Positions 18,883-28,483 of a DNA stretch of 64,000 nt are shown piece by piece. Position 1 is the stretch's first letter; each line of letters begins with the position of its first letter. A model generated the notes under the pieces. It made no database searches. It saw nothing but the letters and a program-made list of their open reading frames with translations, and was not told where the DNA came from. This stretch comes from an uncultured Opitutaceae bacterium (GTDB taxonomy: Bacteria > Verrucomicrobiota > Verrucomicrobiia > Opitutales > Opitutaceae), in NCBI GenBank assembly GCA_903952145.1, contig CAJBES010000104.1:1-64000 (forward strand), in the 5' to 3' direction. Position numbers and translations under genes: made by a program.

Positions 18883-19866
18883 GTGCCCTCCGTGAAATCC
18901 GTGAATAAAAATACTTCCGCACCGTTACGCCTCGCGATGCTCGGGATGATTCCGGGCAACGGCCATCCGTTCTCCTGGTCAGGCATCATCAATAGTTACG
19001 CCCCAGCCGCGCTTGCCCAGTGCCCTTACGCGGGGATCACCAAATACCTCGGCGCGCACCCGCCGGAAACCGTGGGTATTCCCGGCGCCCGCGTCACCCA
19101 CCTCTGGACCGATGATCCCTCCGAAGCACCGCTGGTCGCTGCGACCGCGCTCATTCCCCATGTCGTCCAAAAACCGGAGGATGTCATCGGTCACGTCGAC
19201 GCGGTGCTGATTGCCACCGACGACGGCTTCGACCATGTGCGCCGCGCACGACCCTTCGTCGAGGCCGGTCTGCCCGTGTTTGTGGACAAACCCCTTGCGA
19301 CCAGTCTCGACGATCTCCGCACCTTCATTGCATGGGGCAAGGCTGGTGCGGCCCTTCTCTCCTCCAGCGGCATGCGCTACGCGCCCGAACTCGACCCTTA
19401 CCTCGACGGTCATTCCGATCTCGGCCCGCTGCGCTGGGTGTCCAGCGTCACCGCGAAGACTTGGGAGCGCTACGGCATCCACGCCCTCGAGCCTGTTTTC
19501 CGCCTCACCGGCCCGGGCTTCACCTCCGTCCGGCTCGAAACCGCTCCCGGCTTCGAGCTCGCGCATCTCATCCACCGCTCCGGCACGCAGGTCACGCTCC
19601 CGGTCATTTACGACGGCGTCGCCGCCTTCGGCACGCTCCATCTCTGCGGGCAAAACGGCCAGGCCACGATCCGCTGCACCGACACCTATACCACCTTCCG
19701 CCGCCAGCTGGTCGCCTTCGTGGACTTCCTGCGCGCCGGAAAATCCGCCTACCCGTTCAGCGATACGGTCGAACTCATGGCCATTATCATTGCCGGGCTC
19801 CGCAGCCGCGCCGAGGGTTGCCGTCGCGTTGAGGTTGCTGAAATACTCACCCAACTCCCCTTATGA
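18883..19866 (+). CDS. Gfo/Idh/MocA family oxidoreductase
   Basis: LRLAMLGMIPGNGHPFSWSGIINSY; VDAVLIATDDGFDHVRRARPFVEAGLPVFVDKPLATSLDDL. Confidence 0.82.
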   Translation: MPSVKSVNKNTSAPLRLAMLGMIPGNGHPFSWSGIINSYAPAALAQCPYAGITKYLGAHPPETVGIPGARVTHLWTDDPSEAPLVAATALIPHVVQKPEDVIGHVDAVLIATDDGFDHVRRARPFVEAGLPVFVDKPLATSLDDLRTFIAWGKAGAALLSSSGMRYAPELDPYLDGHSDLGPLRWVSSVTAKTWERYGIHALEPVFRLTGPGFTSVRLETAPGFELAHLIHRSGTQVTLPVIYDGVAAFGTLHLCGQNGQATIRCTDTYTTFRRQLVAFVDFLRAGKSAYPFSDTVELMAIIIAGLRSRAEGCRRVEVAEILTQLPL

Positions 19867-20684
19867 AACTACGTCCCAGCCGCATCCTTCGCCTGCTTCG
19901 CGAATCCCGCTTCGTGTCCACCATGAAGCTCAACCTCACCGATCCCCGGGTGACCGAGATGGCCGGAATCGCCGGCTACGACGCCCTGTGGCTCTGCAAC
20001 GAGCATGTGCCGACGGACTGGACGACGCTCGAGCACGCGATCCGGGCCGCCCGGCTTTACGACATGGACACCCTCGTCCGCGTTGCCAAGGGCAGCTACA
20101 GCGACTATGTGCGGCCCCTCGAAGCCGGTGCCACCGGCATCATCGTGCCCCACGTTGAGAGCGCGGAGGAAGCGCAAAGGATCATCTCGTGGACCCGCTT
20201 TCACCCCCTCGGCAAGCGGGCCCTCGACGGTGGCAACACCGACGGCGCCTACTGCACCGCGCCCGTCGAGGAATACCTGCATCACAGTAACACGGAAAAA
20301 CTGATCGTGCTCCAGATCGAGTCACCCGAGGGGCTGGCCCAGGTCGAGGCCATCGCCGCCGTGCCGGGTTTCGACGGCTTTCTCTTCGGTCCGGGCGACT
20401 TTAGCCATCGCATCGGCCAGGCCGGAAAACTCACGCTCCCCGAGGTCACCACCGCCCGCGTACGGGTTGCCAACGCCGCGAAAAAACACGGCAAGTTTGC
20501 GATGACCGCCGGGCTGTATGTGCCGTTCGCGCAGCTCGTCACAGAAGGTCACACCGTCTTCAATCTCGGTTCCGACGTGGGCGGCCTGAATACGTGGTTC
20601 ACGCAGCGGATGGAACTCCTGCAGGACCACATCAAGGCCCTGCCCCCCGGTGCCGCCGGCAAGAACCAGTCCCCTTATGCCTGA
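19863..20684 (+). CDS. HpcH/HpaI aldolase/citrate lyase family protein (paralog 1)
   Basis: LWLCNEHVPTDWTTLEHAIRAARLYDMDTLVRVAKGSYSDYVRPLEAGATGIIVPHVESAEEA; GKRALDGGNTDGAYC; ATGA overlap with upstream gene. Confidence 0.88.
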   Translation: MKLRPSRILRLLRESRFVSTMKLNLTDPRVTEMAGIAGYDALWLCNEHVPTDWTTLEHAIRAARLYDMDTLVRVAKGSYSDYVRPLEAGATGIIVPHVESAEEAQRIISWTRFHPLGKRALDGGNTDGAYCTAPVEEYLHHSNTEKLIVLQIESPEGLAQVEAIAAVPGFDGFLFGPGDFSHRIGQAGKLTLPEVTTARVRVANAAKKHGKFAMTAGLYVPFAQLVTEGHTVFNLGSDVGGLNTWFTQRMELLQDHIKALPPGAAGKNQSPYA

Positions 20685-20771
20685 GGCCAAACGGCTCCGC
20701 CGCGCGACCCGTTCATCCGCCGCGGAGCCGGACGCCTGAAGACCACCCCGCCGCGCGCAACGATTATCACC

Positions 20772-22040
20772 ATGATCATCATCAAGGAAGGCGGTCACCG
20801 GCTGTTTGAAACCGACCCCGAAACCGCGCGCTACGTGGGCGAAATGCTCGGTGAGCTGCGGCGGCGCGGGCTCGATGCCGTGCGTGATCTCAGCCGGAAA
20901 TTCGACGGCTGGGATCCCCCGGATTTCGAGCTGACCGCTCCGCAAATCGCCGCGGCGATCGCCCAATGCCCGGATCAACTCGTGCGCGACACGGAGTTCT
21001 GTCAGGACAATGTCCGCCGTTTTGCCGAGGCCCAGTTGCAGACCCTCCGCCCGATGGAGATCGAACTGCGCCCGGGCGTGTGGCTGGGGCACCGCCACAT
21101 TCCGGTGCAACGGGTCGGCAGCTACGTTCCCGGGGGGCGCTACCCCATGTTCGGGTCGGCCCAGATGAGCATCATCCCCGCTAAAGTGGCGGGCGTGGCA
21201 ACTGTCGTCGCCTGCACCCCCCCGGTGAAGGAGGGCGGGTATTACCCGGCGACGATCAACGCCATGAAACGCGCCGGAGCCGACCGGATTTTTGTGCTCG
21301 GTGGGGTGCCCGCGATGGCGCTGATGGCTTTCGGCCTGGGCGGCGTCGATCCCGTGGACATCCTGTGCGGTGCGGGCAACAAGTTCGTCGCGGAAGCCAA
21401 GCGCCAGCTTTTCGGATCCTGCGGCATCGACCTGCTCGCCGGACCGACCGAGATCGCTATCATTGCCGACGACGGGGCTGATCCGGCGCTCGTCGCCTGC
21501 GACCTGCTCGGTCAGGCCGAGCACGACCCGAACAGCGGCCAGCTCTGCGTATGCCTGGGCGAGCCCTTTGCGCACGCCGTGCTGCAGGAAGTCAACCGGC
21601 AGCTCGCCATCCTCCCGACCCGCGACATCGCGCAACAATCCTGGGAGCGTAACGGCAAACTCTACGTCGCCGCGGATGCCGACGAGGCCATCCGCCTGTC
21701 CGACGACTACGCGCCCGAACACCTCGAGCTGCATGTCCGCAACCTGGATTATTTTTTCGAAAGGCTGCAGAACTACGGTTCGCTCTTCATCGGCGAAGAG
21801 ACGACCGTTGCCTATGGCGACAAGAGCATCGGCACCAACCACATCCTGCCGACGAGCCGCGCCGCACGTTACACCGGCGGCGTCTGGGTGGGCAAGTTCC
21901 TCAAGACTGTGACCTACCAACGCATGACTCCCGCCGCCAGCCGGGAAGTCGGCGCTGTGACGGCCCGGCAGTGCGATGTCGAACGCATGCAGGCCCATGC
22001 CATCACGGCGCGGGTGCGCGTGGCGCGGTATTCCTCCTGA
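20772..22040 (+). CDS. Histidinol dehydrogenase family protein (catabolic HisD-like)
   Basis: VGSYVPGGRYPMFGSAQMSIIPAKVAGV; LLAGPTEIAIIADDGADP; AEHDPNSGQ; YAPEHLELH; GTNHILPTSRAARYTGG. Confidence 0.88.
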   Translation: MIIIKEGGHRLFETDPETARYVGEMLGELRRRGLDAVRDLSRKFDGWDPPDFELTAPQIAAAIAQCPDQLVRDTEFCQDNVRRFAEAQLQTLRPMEIELRPGVWLGHRHIPVQRVGSYVPGGRYPMFGSAQMSIIPAKVAGVATVVACTPPVKEGGYYPATINAMKRAGADRIFVLGGVPAMALMAFGLGGVDPVDILCGAGNKFVAEAKRQLFGSCGIDLLAGPTEIAIIADDGADPALVACDLLGQAEHDPNSGQLCVCLGEPFAHAVLQEVNRQLAILPTRDIAQQSWERNGKLYVAADADEAIRLSDDYAPEHLELHVRNLDYFFERLQNYGSLFIGEETTVAYGDKSIGTNHILPTSRAARYTGGVWVGKFLKTVTYQRMTPAASREVGAVTARQCDVERMQAHAITARVRVARYSS

Positions 22041-22078
22041 CGCGCCATCGTCATTTTTCCGCTCAAACCTTCTTCCCC

Positions 22079-22867
22079 ATGCCTGAGCACTCCTCGTTTT
22101 CCCTCCACGGCAAAATGGTCGTCCAATGCGGCGGCACCGGTCTCCTCGGCCGCGCCCTCGTCGCTGCGCTCGGCGCCGCCGGGGCCACGCTCGTGGTCGC
22201 CTCACGCGACCAGGCCAAAATCGAGACCGCCCTCGCCCCCGGTCGCGCGGCCGGGCAGTTGCTGCACGCCGAGTCCGTGGACATCACCGACGAAGCCTCG
22301 GTGGCCGGCCTGCGTGACCGCATCATCGCCGCCCACGGACGCATCGACGGGATGGTGTTCAACGCGGTCAGCCGGCCGATGCGCAACGAGCAAGCCCCCC
22401 TCGCAGCGTGGCAGGAATCGATGGCCGTCAATGCCACCGGTTTTTTCCTCACCCTGCGCACCTTTGCGGACGCGATGGCGGTCCAACCCGCCGGCGGCAG
22501 CATCGTCAACATCGCTTCCATGCAGGGCATGATCGGCTGCAACCCCTGGCTCTACGAAGGCACCGCGATGGGCACCGTGCCGGACTATTTTTTCCACAAG
22601 GGCGGCATGATCAATCTCACGCGCCACTACGCGTCGGTTTACGGCCAGCGCAAAGTGCGCGTCAACGTCGTCTCCCCCGGTGGCATCTACAATCCCGAGA
22701 AGCCCCAGGCGGACGCTTTTCTCGAGCGCTACGGCAAGATGACCATGCTCGGCCGCATGGCCGACGCCCCGGAAATTGGCGGCGCGGTTGCCTTCCTGTT
22801 GAGTGATGCCGCCAACTATATCACCGGTGTCAACCTGCCGGTGGATGGCGGTTACACGGCCAAGTGA
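22079..22867 (+). CDS. SDR family oxidoreductase
   Basis: LHGKMVVQCGGTGLLGRALVAALGAAGATLVVASRD; GSIVNIASMQGMIG; YITGVNLPVDGGYTAK. Confidence 0.88.
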   Translation: MPEHSSFSLHGKMVVQCGGTGLLGRALVAALGAAGATLVVASRDQAKIETALAPGRAAGQLLHAESVDITDEASVAGLRDRIIAAHGRIDGMVFNAVSRPMRNEQAPLAAWQESMAVNATGFFLTLRTFADAMAVQPAGGSIVNIASMQGMIGCNPWLYEGTAMGTVPDYFFHKGGMINLTRHYASVYGQRKVRVNVVSPGGIYNPEKPQADAFLERYGKMTMLGRMADAPEIGGAVAFLLSDAANYITGVNLPVDGGYTAK

Positions 22868-22901
22868 GCCCGGAGCGATTGCTTCCCAGGAGATTTCAAT
22901 C

Positions 22902-24014
22902 ATGACGCCTCGCCAAAGACTGCTCACCGCCTACACCGGGGGCCGGCCGGATTCTGTCCCGGCCCTCGCCGACCTGTCTTACTGGCACGCCGGCAACGGC
23001 GGCGGCAAGTTCATCCCGGGCAAGACGGATGGGGCCAACCGCGACAAGGTGGCAACCCTGCTCACCCTGCACCGGCGCACGGGTGCGGCGATTCACGTCA
23101 ACCTGGGCTCATTTTACAACGAGGTGCACCACCCGTCGGTGCGGGCCGCCTCCGGCATCCGCGGCGAACACTATTTTCACCGGCTGGAAACTCCGCTTGG
23201 CACCGTCGAGGAGATCCGCGAGTGGTCGCCGGTCACCTTCAGCTGGCCCATCACCCACCACATGATTCAGGACGTGGAGGACCTGAAGGTGGTCCGTCAT
23301 GTCTTCGAACACCTCACCTACACGGCGAATTGGGATCTGCTGCGCGAGGTGGACGCGCAGGTCGGCGAACTGGGCCTGCCCTTGGTGCAGGTGCCCTACT
23401 CCGGCATGGGCTTTCTGATGAGCCGCTACGCCGGCGTCGAACTCACGGTCATGCTGGCGATCGACGCCCCGGATGAACTGACCGAGACGCTGGCCGTGAT
23501 CAACGCGGCCCACGCGAAGAGTTGCCGCCTGATGGCGGAGGGGCCCTCACAGGTCATGATTCACTCCGACAATCTTTCCGCCGACGTGCAAAGCCCCCCT
23601 TGGGTGCTGCGCCACAGCGGCGAACACTACGCGCGGATGGCGGCCATCGCGCACGAATACGGCAAGCCCATCGTCACCCACATTGACGGCCGGCTGCGCG
23701 GTTTGCTCCGCACCACCCGTGACTTGGGTTTCGATGGTGCGGACGCGGTGACCCCGGCCCCTTGGGGTGACCTGACTCCCGCGGAGTGCCGGGCCGAGGC
23801 CGGCCCCCGCTACGTACTCTCCGGCGGCGTCCCGCCCGGCAGTTTTCATCCGGACGTTCCGCTGGCGGTTTTCGACGCGCAGGTGGAGGCCTGGCTGGCG
23901 CTCCGTCACCAGAGTCCAGCCCTGATCATTGCGCCCGGTGACCAACTACCTCCGGACGGTGATCTTGACCGGGTCACCCGCATGGTGGCAGCCGCGGCCC
24001 GGGCCACTTACTGA
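22902..24014 (+). CDS. Uroporphyrinogen decarboxylase (UroD/MtaA) family protein
   Basis: MTPRQRLLTAYTGGRPDSVPALADLSYW; HIDGRLRGLLRTTRDLGFDGADAVTPAPWGDLTPAECRAEAG; LSGGVPPGSF. Confidence 0.8.
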   Translation: MTPRQRLLTAYTGGRPDSVPALADLSYWHAGNGGGKFIPGKTDGANRDKVATLLTLHRRTGAAIHVNLGSFYNEVHHPSVRAASGIRGEHYFHRLETPLGTVEEIREWSPVTFSWPITHHMIQDVEDLKVVRHVFEHLTYTANWDLLREVDAQVGELGLPLVQVPYSGMGFLMSRYAGVELTVMLAIDAPDELTETLAVINAAHAKSCRLMAEGPSQVMIHSDNLSADVQSPPWVLRHSGEHYARMAAIAHEYGKPIVTHIDGRLRGLLRTTRDLGFDGADAVTPAPWGDLTPAECRAEAGPRYVLSGGVPPGSFHPDVPLAVFDAQVEAWLALRHQSPALIIAPGDQLPPDGDLDRVTRMVAAAARATY

Positions 24015-24053
24015 AACCGCGGCACGGCGAACCCTGCTTTACCTCATTACCTT

Positions 24054-24833
24054 ATGAATCCCGGCCTCAACCTGCAGGGTAAAATCATCTGGGTCACCGG
24101 CGGCGCCGGTTACCTTGGTTCCGTCATCACGCGCGAACTCGATGCGCAAGGCGCCCAGGTTATCTGCATCGATCTGGCGGGCCGCGCCGAGGCACTCGTG
24201 CGCGAGCACGCCCTCACCCGCACGGTCCCGCTCTCGCTGGATGTGAACGATGCCGCGGCCCTGCCCGCCGTGCTTGATGCCACGATCGCCGCGCACGGCC
24301 TGCCCGATGGCGTCGCGCACCTCGCGTTCGCCTCCTCCAGCGGCCACCGCTTGGAAACGCTCCCGGCCGCCGAATTTCAAAAGACATTTGATCTCGCGCT
24401 CACGCCGACCTTCGTCCTCTGCCGCGCCCTGGCCGAAAAAATGAAACCGCGGGGCTCAGGCAGTATTGTGCTGTTCTCCAGCATGTATGGCGTCGTCGCC
24501 CCGGATCCGCGTATCTACCACGCGCCCCTGACGCCCAACCCGATCGACTACGGCGCGAGCAAGGCCGCCCTGCTGCAACTCGCCCGCTATCTGGCGGTGC
24601 ATTACGGTCCGAGCGGCCTTCGCTTCAACTGCATCACGCCCGGACCATTCCCCAACCCCGGCGTGCAGCAGGCCCACCCGAAATTCATCGATGCGCTCGC
24701 CCAAAAGACCGCGCTCCGCCGTATCGGCCGCAACACCGAGATCGTCGGACCCGTTCTTTTCCTGCTCTCCGACAGCGCTTCATTCGTCACCGGCCACAGC
24801 CTGGTGGTCGACGGCGGCTGGACTGCTTGGTGA
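24054..24833 (+). CDS. SDR family oxidoreductase
   Basis: LQGKIIWVTGGAGYLGSVITRELDAQGAQVICIDL; IDYGASKAALLQLARYLAVHY; FVTGHSLVVDGGWTAW. Confidence 0.9.
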   Translation: MNPGLNLQGKIIWVTGGAGYLGSVITRELDAQGAQVICIDLAGRAEALVREHALTRTVPLSLDVNDAAALPAVLDATIAAHGLPDGVAHLAFASSSGHRLETLPAAEFQKTFDLALTPTFVLCRALAEKMKPRGSGSIVLFSSMYGVVAPDPRIYHAPLTPNPIDYGASKAALLQLARYLAVHYGPSGLRFNCITPGPFPNPGVQQAHPKFIDALAQKTALRRIGRNTEIVGPVLFLLSDSASFVTGHSLVVDGGWTAW

Positions 24834-24943
24834 CGCTTCCCCGACGACCCTCACCACCGGGCGCAGCCAGCTTTGCCATGAGGCCGGATAACGCCGGCGC
24901 GCAGTCCTGCCTCATCAGGGCAACGGTCATCGTCCCGGGAAAA

Positions 24944-26677
24944 TCAGGCGGGATCGATGCCGGGCCGGATCGCCAGCTCGATGCTCACGATCGTGACGGG
25001 CTGGTCGCCGCCGTTCTCGATCGTGACTTCATTCCACCCGTCGCGCACCAGATCGACCGGGAAACGGAAATTGCAGCCCTTGTGCTCCGGCGTGAGGTGG
25101 GTGAGCGGCCCGCAGGGAAACAGCAATTGATCCGTCAGCGTGTATTCCAGGCGCGGCCAGCAACCGTTGCAAGCCACCGGCAGGACCGCAGCCCGGTCGC
25201 CCGCCTTGAGCACAACCTGGACCACGAGTTCCAGCCCGCGATCCGTGGGCTCGGCGCACATCGGCAGGCGGAAGGACCGGTTCCACCATTTCTCCAGGGT
25301 CACCGGCAACTGCGGCGTAATCTCAAAGGGCGGCAGCACCAGGCCGTGACCGCTCAGGGAAAACGTGTAGTGCTTGGGCTGACCGCGCAGCCAATCGAGC
25401 CGGTGAATGTCGCGCAGCGCGGTGTAATCGGAGATCAGTCCGGGAATCCGCCCGGGATCGGTGCAATAAAAATTAAACCACTCGATGCCATCGGCCCCGA
25501 GGACGAGTTTGCCGGCCGCATTCGCCCGCAGCATCTCGTGACTGGAGGAGATGAAACGAATGCCCTGGGTGTGGTTGATGGCCGGCGCGTGCGTGGGCAG
25601 CGGGTTGGCCCCGTCCTCGATCACCCCGTAAATGGTCACACGGTCGCCGAGTTTTTGCCGCAGGGTGTCATGCGGCATCTCCCACGCGGTGCACCAGAAC
25701 CCGGAGGGCGCCACAAAATCGATCACGCCTTCCCGACAAAGCGTGACCACATCGAGCCCGATGCTTTTCAGGGTTTCCAACTGGCCCGGAATGCGCAGGC
25801 CCAGCGGGTAGGGCCGGCCGGTCTGTTGCGCGCGGCGCGCGGTCAGCGCGCGCACCTGGCGGATCCAATCGCTCATCATGTCGATGGTTTCCCGGGTCGC
25901 ATTGGGTTCACAGCAAAGCGGCTGGCGCCACCAGTCCAGTTCCAGGCCCTCGTAATCGTAATCCTCCACCACCTCCTTGATCTGGGTGAACATCAGCTCC
26001 CGGACCTCCGCTTTTTCATAGTTCAGGCCCGTGCGATAGCCCGGCTCGAACATCGTCGGGGCATAACCGCTGTGCTGCAGCCGCATCTCCGGCTGCTTGA
26101 GCAGCGGCACGTTGAAGAAACTGCCGTTGATGTTTTTGTGCCCGTGATAATCGTTCATCCGGATGCTGACCCATGGGGAGACACCCCGGCGGCGGCAGGC
26201 CTTGGCCGCCTCGGCCAGCCAGTCCACCCCGGCATCCAGCAGATCTTGATAGAGATTCATGAAGGCCATGATCCGGTCGATGAACCGCTCCACGTCCTCC
26301 GCCTCGGTGGCGCCCTGACAAATCGCATGGCCGCGGAAATACTCCCGGTCGCCCCGCACATAGCCATCGAGGATGGTCGGGATGACTTTGCTCGGATACC
26401 AGGCACGCGAGGCGTTGGCGTTTATAATAAAGGTGTCGATGCCATTGTCCGCCAACCGATCCACGTAGTTGTGGATCGCCGTGGACTTGAACGGCCCGCC
26501 CACCGGCGTGGTCGCCGGGTCAAGAATCCCGCTGCGGGCATTGACGACCTGCTGCAGGGAGAAGTCCTCGGGTTGCCATTTTTCCGGGTTGTAGAAAAAG
26601 ACGCAGGTGTCGCCGTTGAAGAGATTGCGGTGGCGCTTGGCGAGGGGCTTGGGCGTCGGGGCGGGGTCGCGGGTCAT
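24944..26677 (-). CDS. Uncharacterised TIM-barrel hydrolase-like protein with C-terminal beta-sandwich (paralog 1)
   Basis: NLFNGDTCVFFYNPEKWQPEDF...VSIRMNDYHGHKN...YDYEGLELDWWRQP...ADGIEWFNFYCTDPG...FRFPVDLVRDGWNEVTIENGGDQPVTIVSIELAI; similar layout to 59631..61064. Confidence 0.7.
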   Translation of the reverse strand: MTRDPAPTPKPLAKRHRNLFNGDTCVFFYNPEKWQPEDFSLQQVVNARSGILDPATTPVGGPFKSTAIHNYVDRLADNGIDTFIINANASRAWYPSKVIPTILDGYVRGDREYFRGHAICQGATEAEDVERFIDRIMAFMNLYQDLLDAGVDWLAEAAKACRRRGVSPWVSIRMNDYHGHKNINGSFFNVPLLKQPEMRLQHSGYAPTMFEPGYRTGLNYEKAEVRELMFTQIKEVVEDYDYEGLELDWWRQPLCCEPNATRETIDMMSDWIRQVRALTARRAQQTGRPYPLGLRIPGQLETLKSIGLDVVTLCREGVIDFVAPSGFWCTAWEMPHDTLRQKLGDRVTIYGVIEDGANPLPTHAPAINHTQGIRFISSSHEMLRANAAGKLVLGADGIEWFNFYCTDPGRIPGLISDYTALRDIHRLDWLRGQPKHYTFSLSGHGLVLPPFEITPQLPVTLEKWWNRSFRLPMCAEPTDRGLELVVQVVLKAGDRAAVLPVACNGCWPRLEYTLTDQLLFPCGPLTHLTPEHKGCNFRFPVDLVRDGWNEVTIENGGDQPVTIVSIELAIRPGIDPA

Positions 26678-26839
26678 ATGGAGTTGAAGACCCCCACCTT
26701 CGGCCAAAGCCGCCGGCGGGCCACGCTAAAATGACAAATCGGCTGCCCCGCTGCGGACGTCGCAGGCCGCCGGAGTTGAGCAAACTTTAAGAGCGCCAGG
26801 GCGCAAGGAACGGGGAAAACATCGCTCACTGCCGACCCT

Positions 26840-27313
26840 TTATCCCTTTCCCCTTATCCCAAGCCCCTCCCCACCGTCCTCGTCATCGGCGGCGGCGGCA
26901 AACGCCACCGGCGCACCTTCTTCGCCACTTTCAACATGATTGCCGCGGTGGGCGCCACCCGGCACCCCGCCCGCAAATTGCAGCGCGTCCGAAGACTGGG
27001 CATAACCGATGTCCTCGATCAAGTCGCGCGTCACGACGGTGATGGCCTGGGGTATGCTCAACAACGGCTGGTTGGTCTTGAAGCCCGTGGCGGCGTTCGT
27101 TGTCACGTAGCCCTTGTCCTGTGTCGTCGTCACCTCGAAGTGTGACAGCTGAACCACGTTATCGTCACTCTGCTTTGCCTCCACGGCCGATGGACCGGGA
27201 TCTTCTGTCTTTGGGGCTTCTTGGGCTGAAATTGGCGCATACGCCAAGATGAGACAAAGGACGCCGAAGCACTGAACCGCTGCGCGCCCTTGATGGCTAA
27301 CGTTGTTTTTCAT
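26840..27313 (-). pseudogene. Truncated TonB-dependent receptor (signal peptide and start of plug domain only)
   Basis: MKNNVSHQGRAAVQCFGVLCLILAYAPISAQ...VQLSHFEVTTTQDKGYVTTNAATGFKTNQPLLSIPQAITVVTRDLIEDIGYAQSSDALQFAGGVPG, then unrelated sequence; no barrel. Confidence 0.75.
26868..26932 (+). pseudogene. 5' fragment of a Gfo/Idh/MocA gene
   Basis: LPTVLVIGGGGKRHRRTFFAT closely matches LPTVLIIGCGSIGERHLRTFLAT at 37096..; nucleotide identity extends across CTCCCCACCGTCCT...CGCACCTTC with a 6-nt gap. Confidence 0.55.
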
Positions 27314-27401
27314 GGTGTGGGGTGGCCCAGAGGTGAGGGAACTTGTGGATTGGTTCTGACAACGCACAGGGCCGCATACCATTTGAGCTCGGTCAAGAAC
27401 A

Positions 27402-27411
27402 CAATGTATAC
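27402..27411 (+). promoter_or_regulatory. Candidate GntR/FadR-family operator CAATGTATAC
   Basis: GTATAC core upstream of the TonB receptor remnant; identical 10-mer on the opposite strand at 27669-27678. Confidence 0.45.
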
Positions 27412-27668
27412 TATTAAAGCTTTGACTGTATTCTTAATGATTAGGCTTGGTGTACTAAAAGATGAAGCGGCATAACCCCCAATTGATTGATTCCACGGGT
27501 ATGCGCCCTGCACGCCGGGGAATGCGTGGATCAATTCCGCCAGCCAACTTTGCTGTATGGGCCTGACTACTCCGACTTGCGCAGTTGGAATGCGCCGCAA
27601 AACCCGCCGCCCATTGGCGAGCACTTGGAAAACCGGCACGCAAGCTTGCTTGCTTTAAAATTCAGACG

Positions 27669-27678
27669 GTATACATTG
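27669..27678 (-). promoter_or_regulatory. Candidate GntR/FadR-family operator CAATGTATAC
   Basis: 12 bp upstream of the GntR gene start; identical in inverse orientation to 27402-27411. Confidence 0.5.
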
Positions 27679-27689
27679 CTGAAAAAGTC

Positions 27690-28454
27690 ATGAAGAAGCC
27701 CGTTCACTCCAATGTCGCGTATAATTACATTCGTAAGGCCATCCTGAGTGGGGAATATTCTCCTGGCCAACCACTTCTGGAAGCTGATCTCGCCAAAAAA
27801 ACCGATGTAAGCCGCACACCCGTGCGGGAGGCCCTGCGTCAACTCGAGTCTGAAGGTTTGATCACCATGCGGGCGAACATCGGCGCAACGGTCAAATCGA
27901 TGACGATGAAGGAATATCGGGAAATGAGCGAAGTGCGGCAGGCCCTTGAAAGCAGCGCTGCCGGGTTCGCCGCCTCGCAACGCACCGAAGCCGATCTCGA
28001 GTCCATCTCGGCCGCCTTCCATAAAATGGAGACGGCGGTGCAGGCGATCGCAAAACAGGACACCGAGCCCTATACCTTGCTGAAGGAGGTAACGAGCGAG
28101 GACATCCGTTTTCACCTGGCCATTCTGAACGCCGCCGGAAATGACCTGATGAAAAAGGAAATCCTGCGCCTGCACCTCATCAAGCGGGTGGTCTCATGCC
28201 TCCATCCCGACATGGCCAGGATCCAGCCTTCGACCAGTGAGAAGGCCAAGCGTGATGCGCGCCGGGCCGAAAGTCTGGCCAGCCATCGCAAAATTTACGA
28301 AGCCATCCGCAAGGGCGACGCCACGGCCGCCAAGAGCGCGATGGAGCAGCACATCCAGGAGGTAATCGATCTCAGTCTGCTGGCCATGGCCCGATTGAAG
28401 GATGCCACGCCGGTCAGTGAGCCTAGCGAAGAGGAACTCGAATACATGTCCTGA
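27690..28454 (+). CDS. GntR family transcriptional regulator, FadR/FCD subfamily
   Basis: VAYNYIRKAILSGEYSPGQPLLEADLAKKTDVSRTPVREALRQLESEGLITMRANIGATV; helical C-terminus with SHRKIYEAIRKGDATAAKSAMEQHI. Confidence 0.92.
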   Translation: MKKPVHSNVAYNYIRKAILSGEYSPGQPLLEADLAKKTDVSRTPVREALRQLESEGLITMRANIGATVKSMTMKEYREMSEVRQALESSAAGFAASQRTEADLESISAAFHKMETAVQAIAKQDTEPYTLLKEVTSEDIRFHLAILNAAGNDLMKKEILRLHLIKRVVSCLHPDMARIQPSTSEKAKRDARRAESLASHRKIYEAIRKGDATAAKSAMEQHIQEVIDLSLLAMARLKDATPVSEPSEEELEYMS

Positions 28455-28483
28455 GGCGGTGCACCCGCTGGATGCCGGAATGT

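Noticed and set aside
20322-22205. 627-aa minus-strand ORF
   Set aside because: Antisense across the HpcH aldolase, HisD-like and SDR genes, all with clear motifs.
24827-26734. 635-aa plus-strand ORF
   Set aside because: Antisense to the TIM-barrel gene at 24944; composition typical of a shadow ORF.
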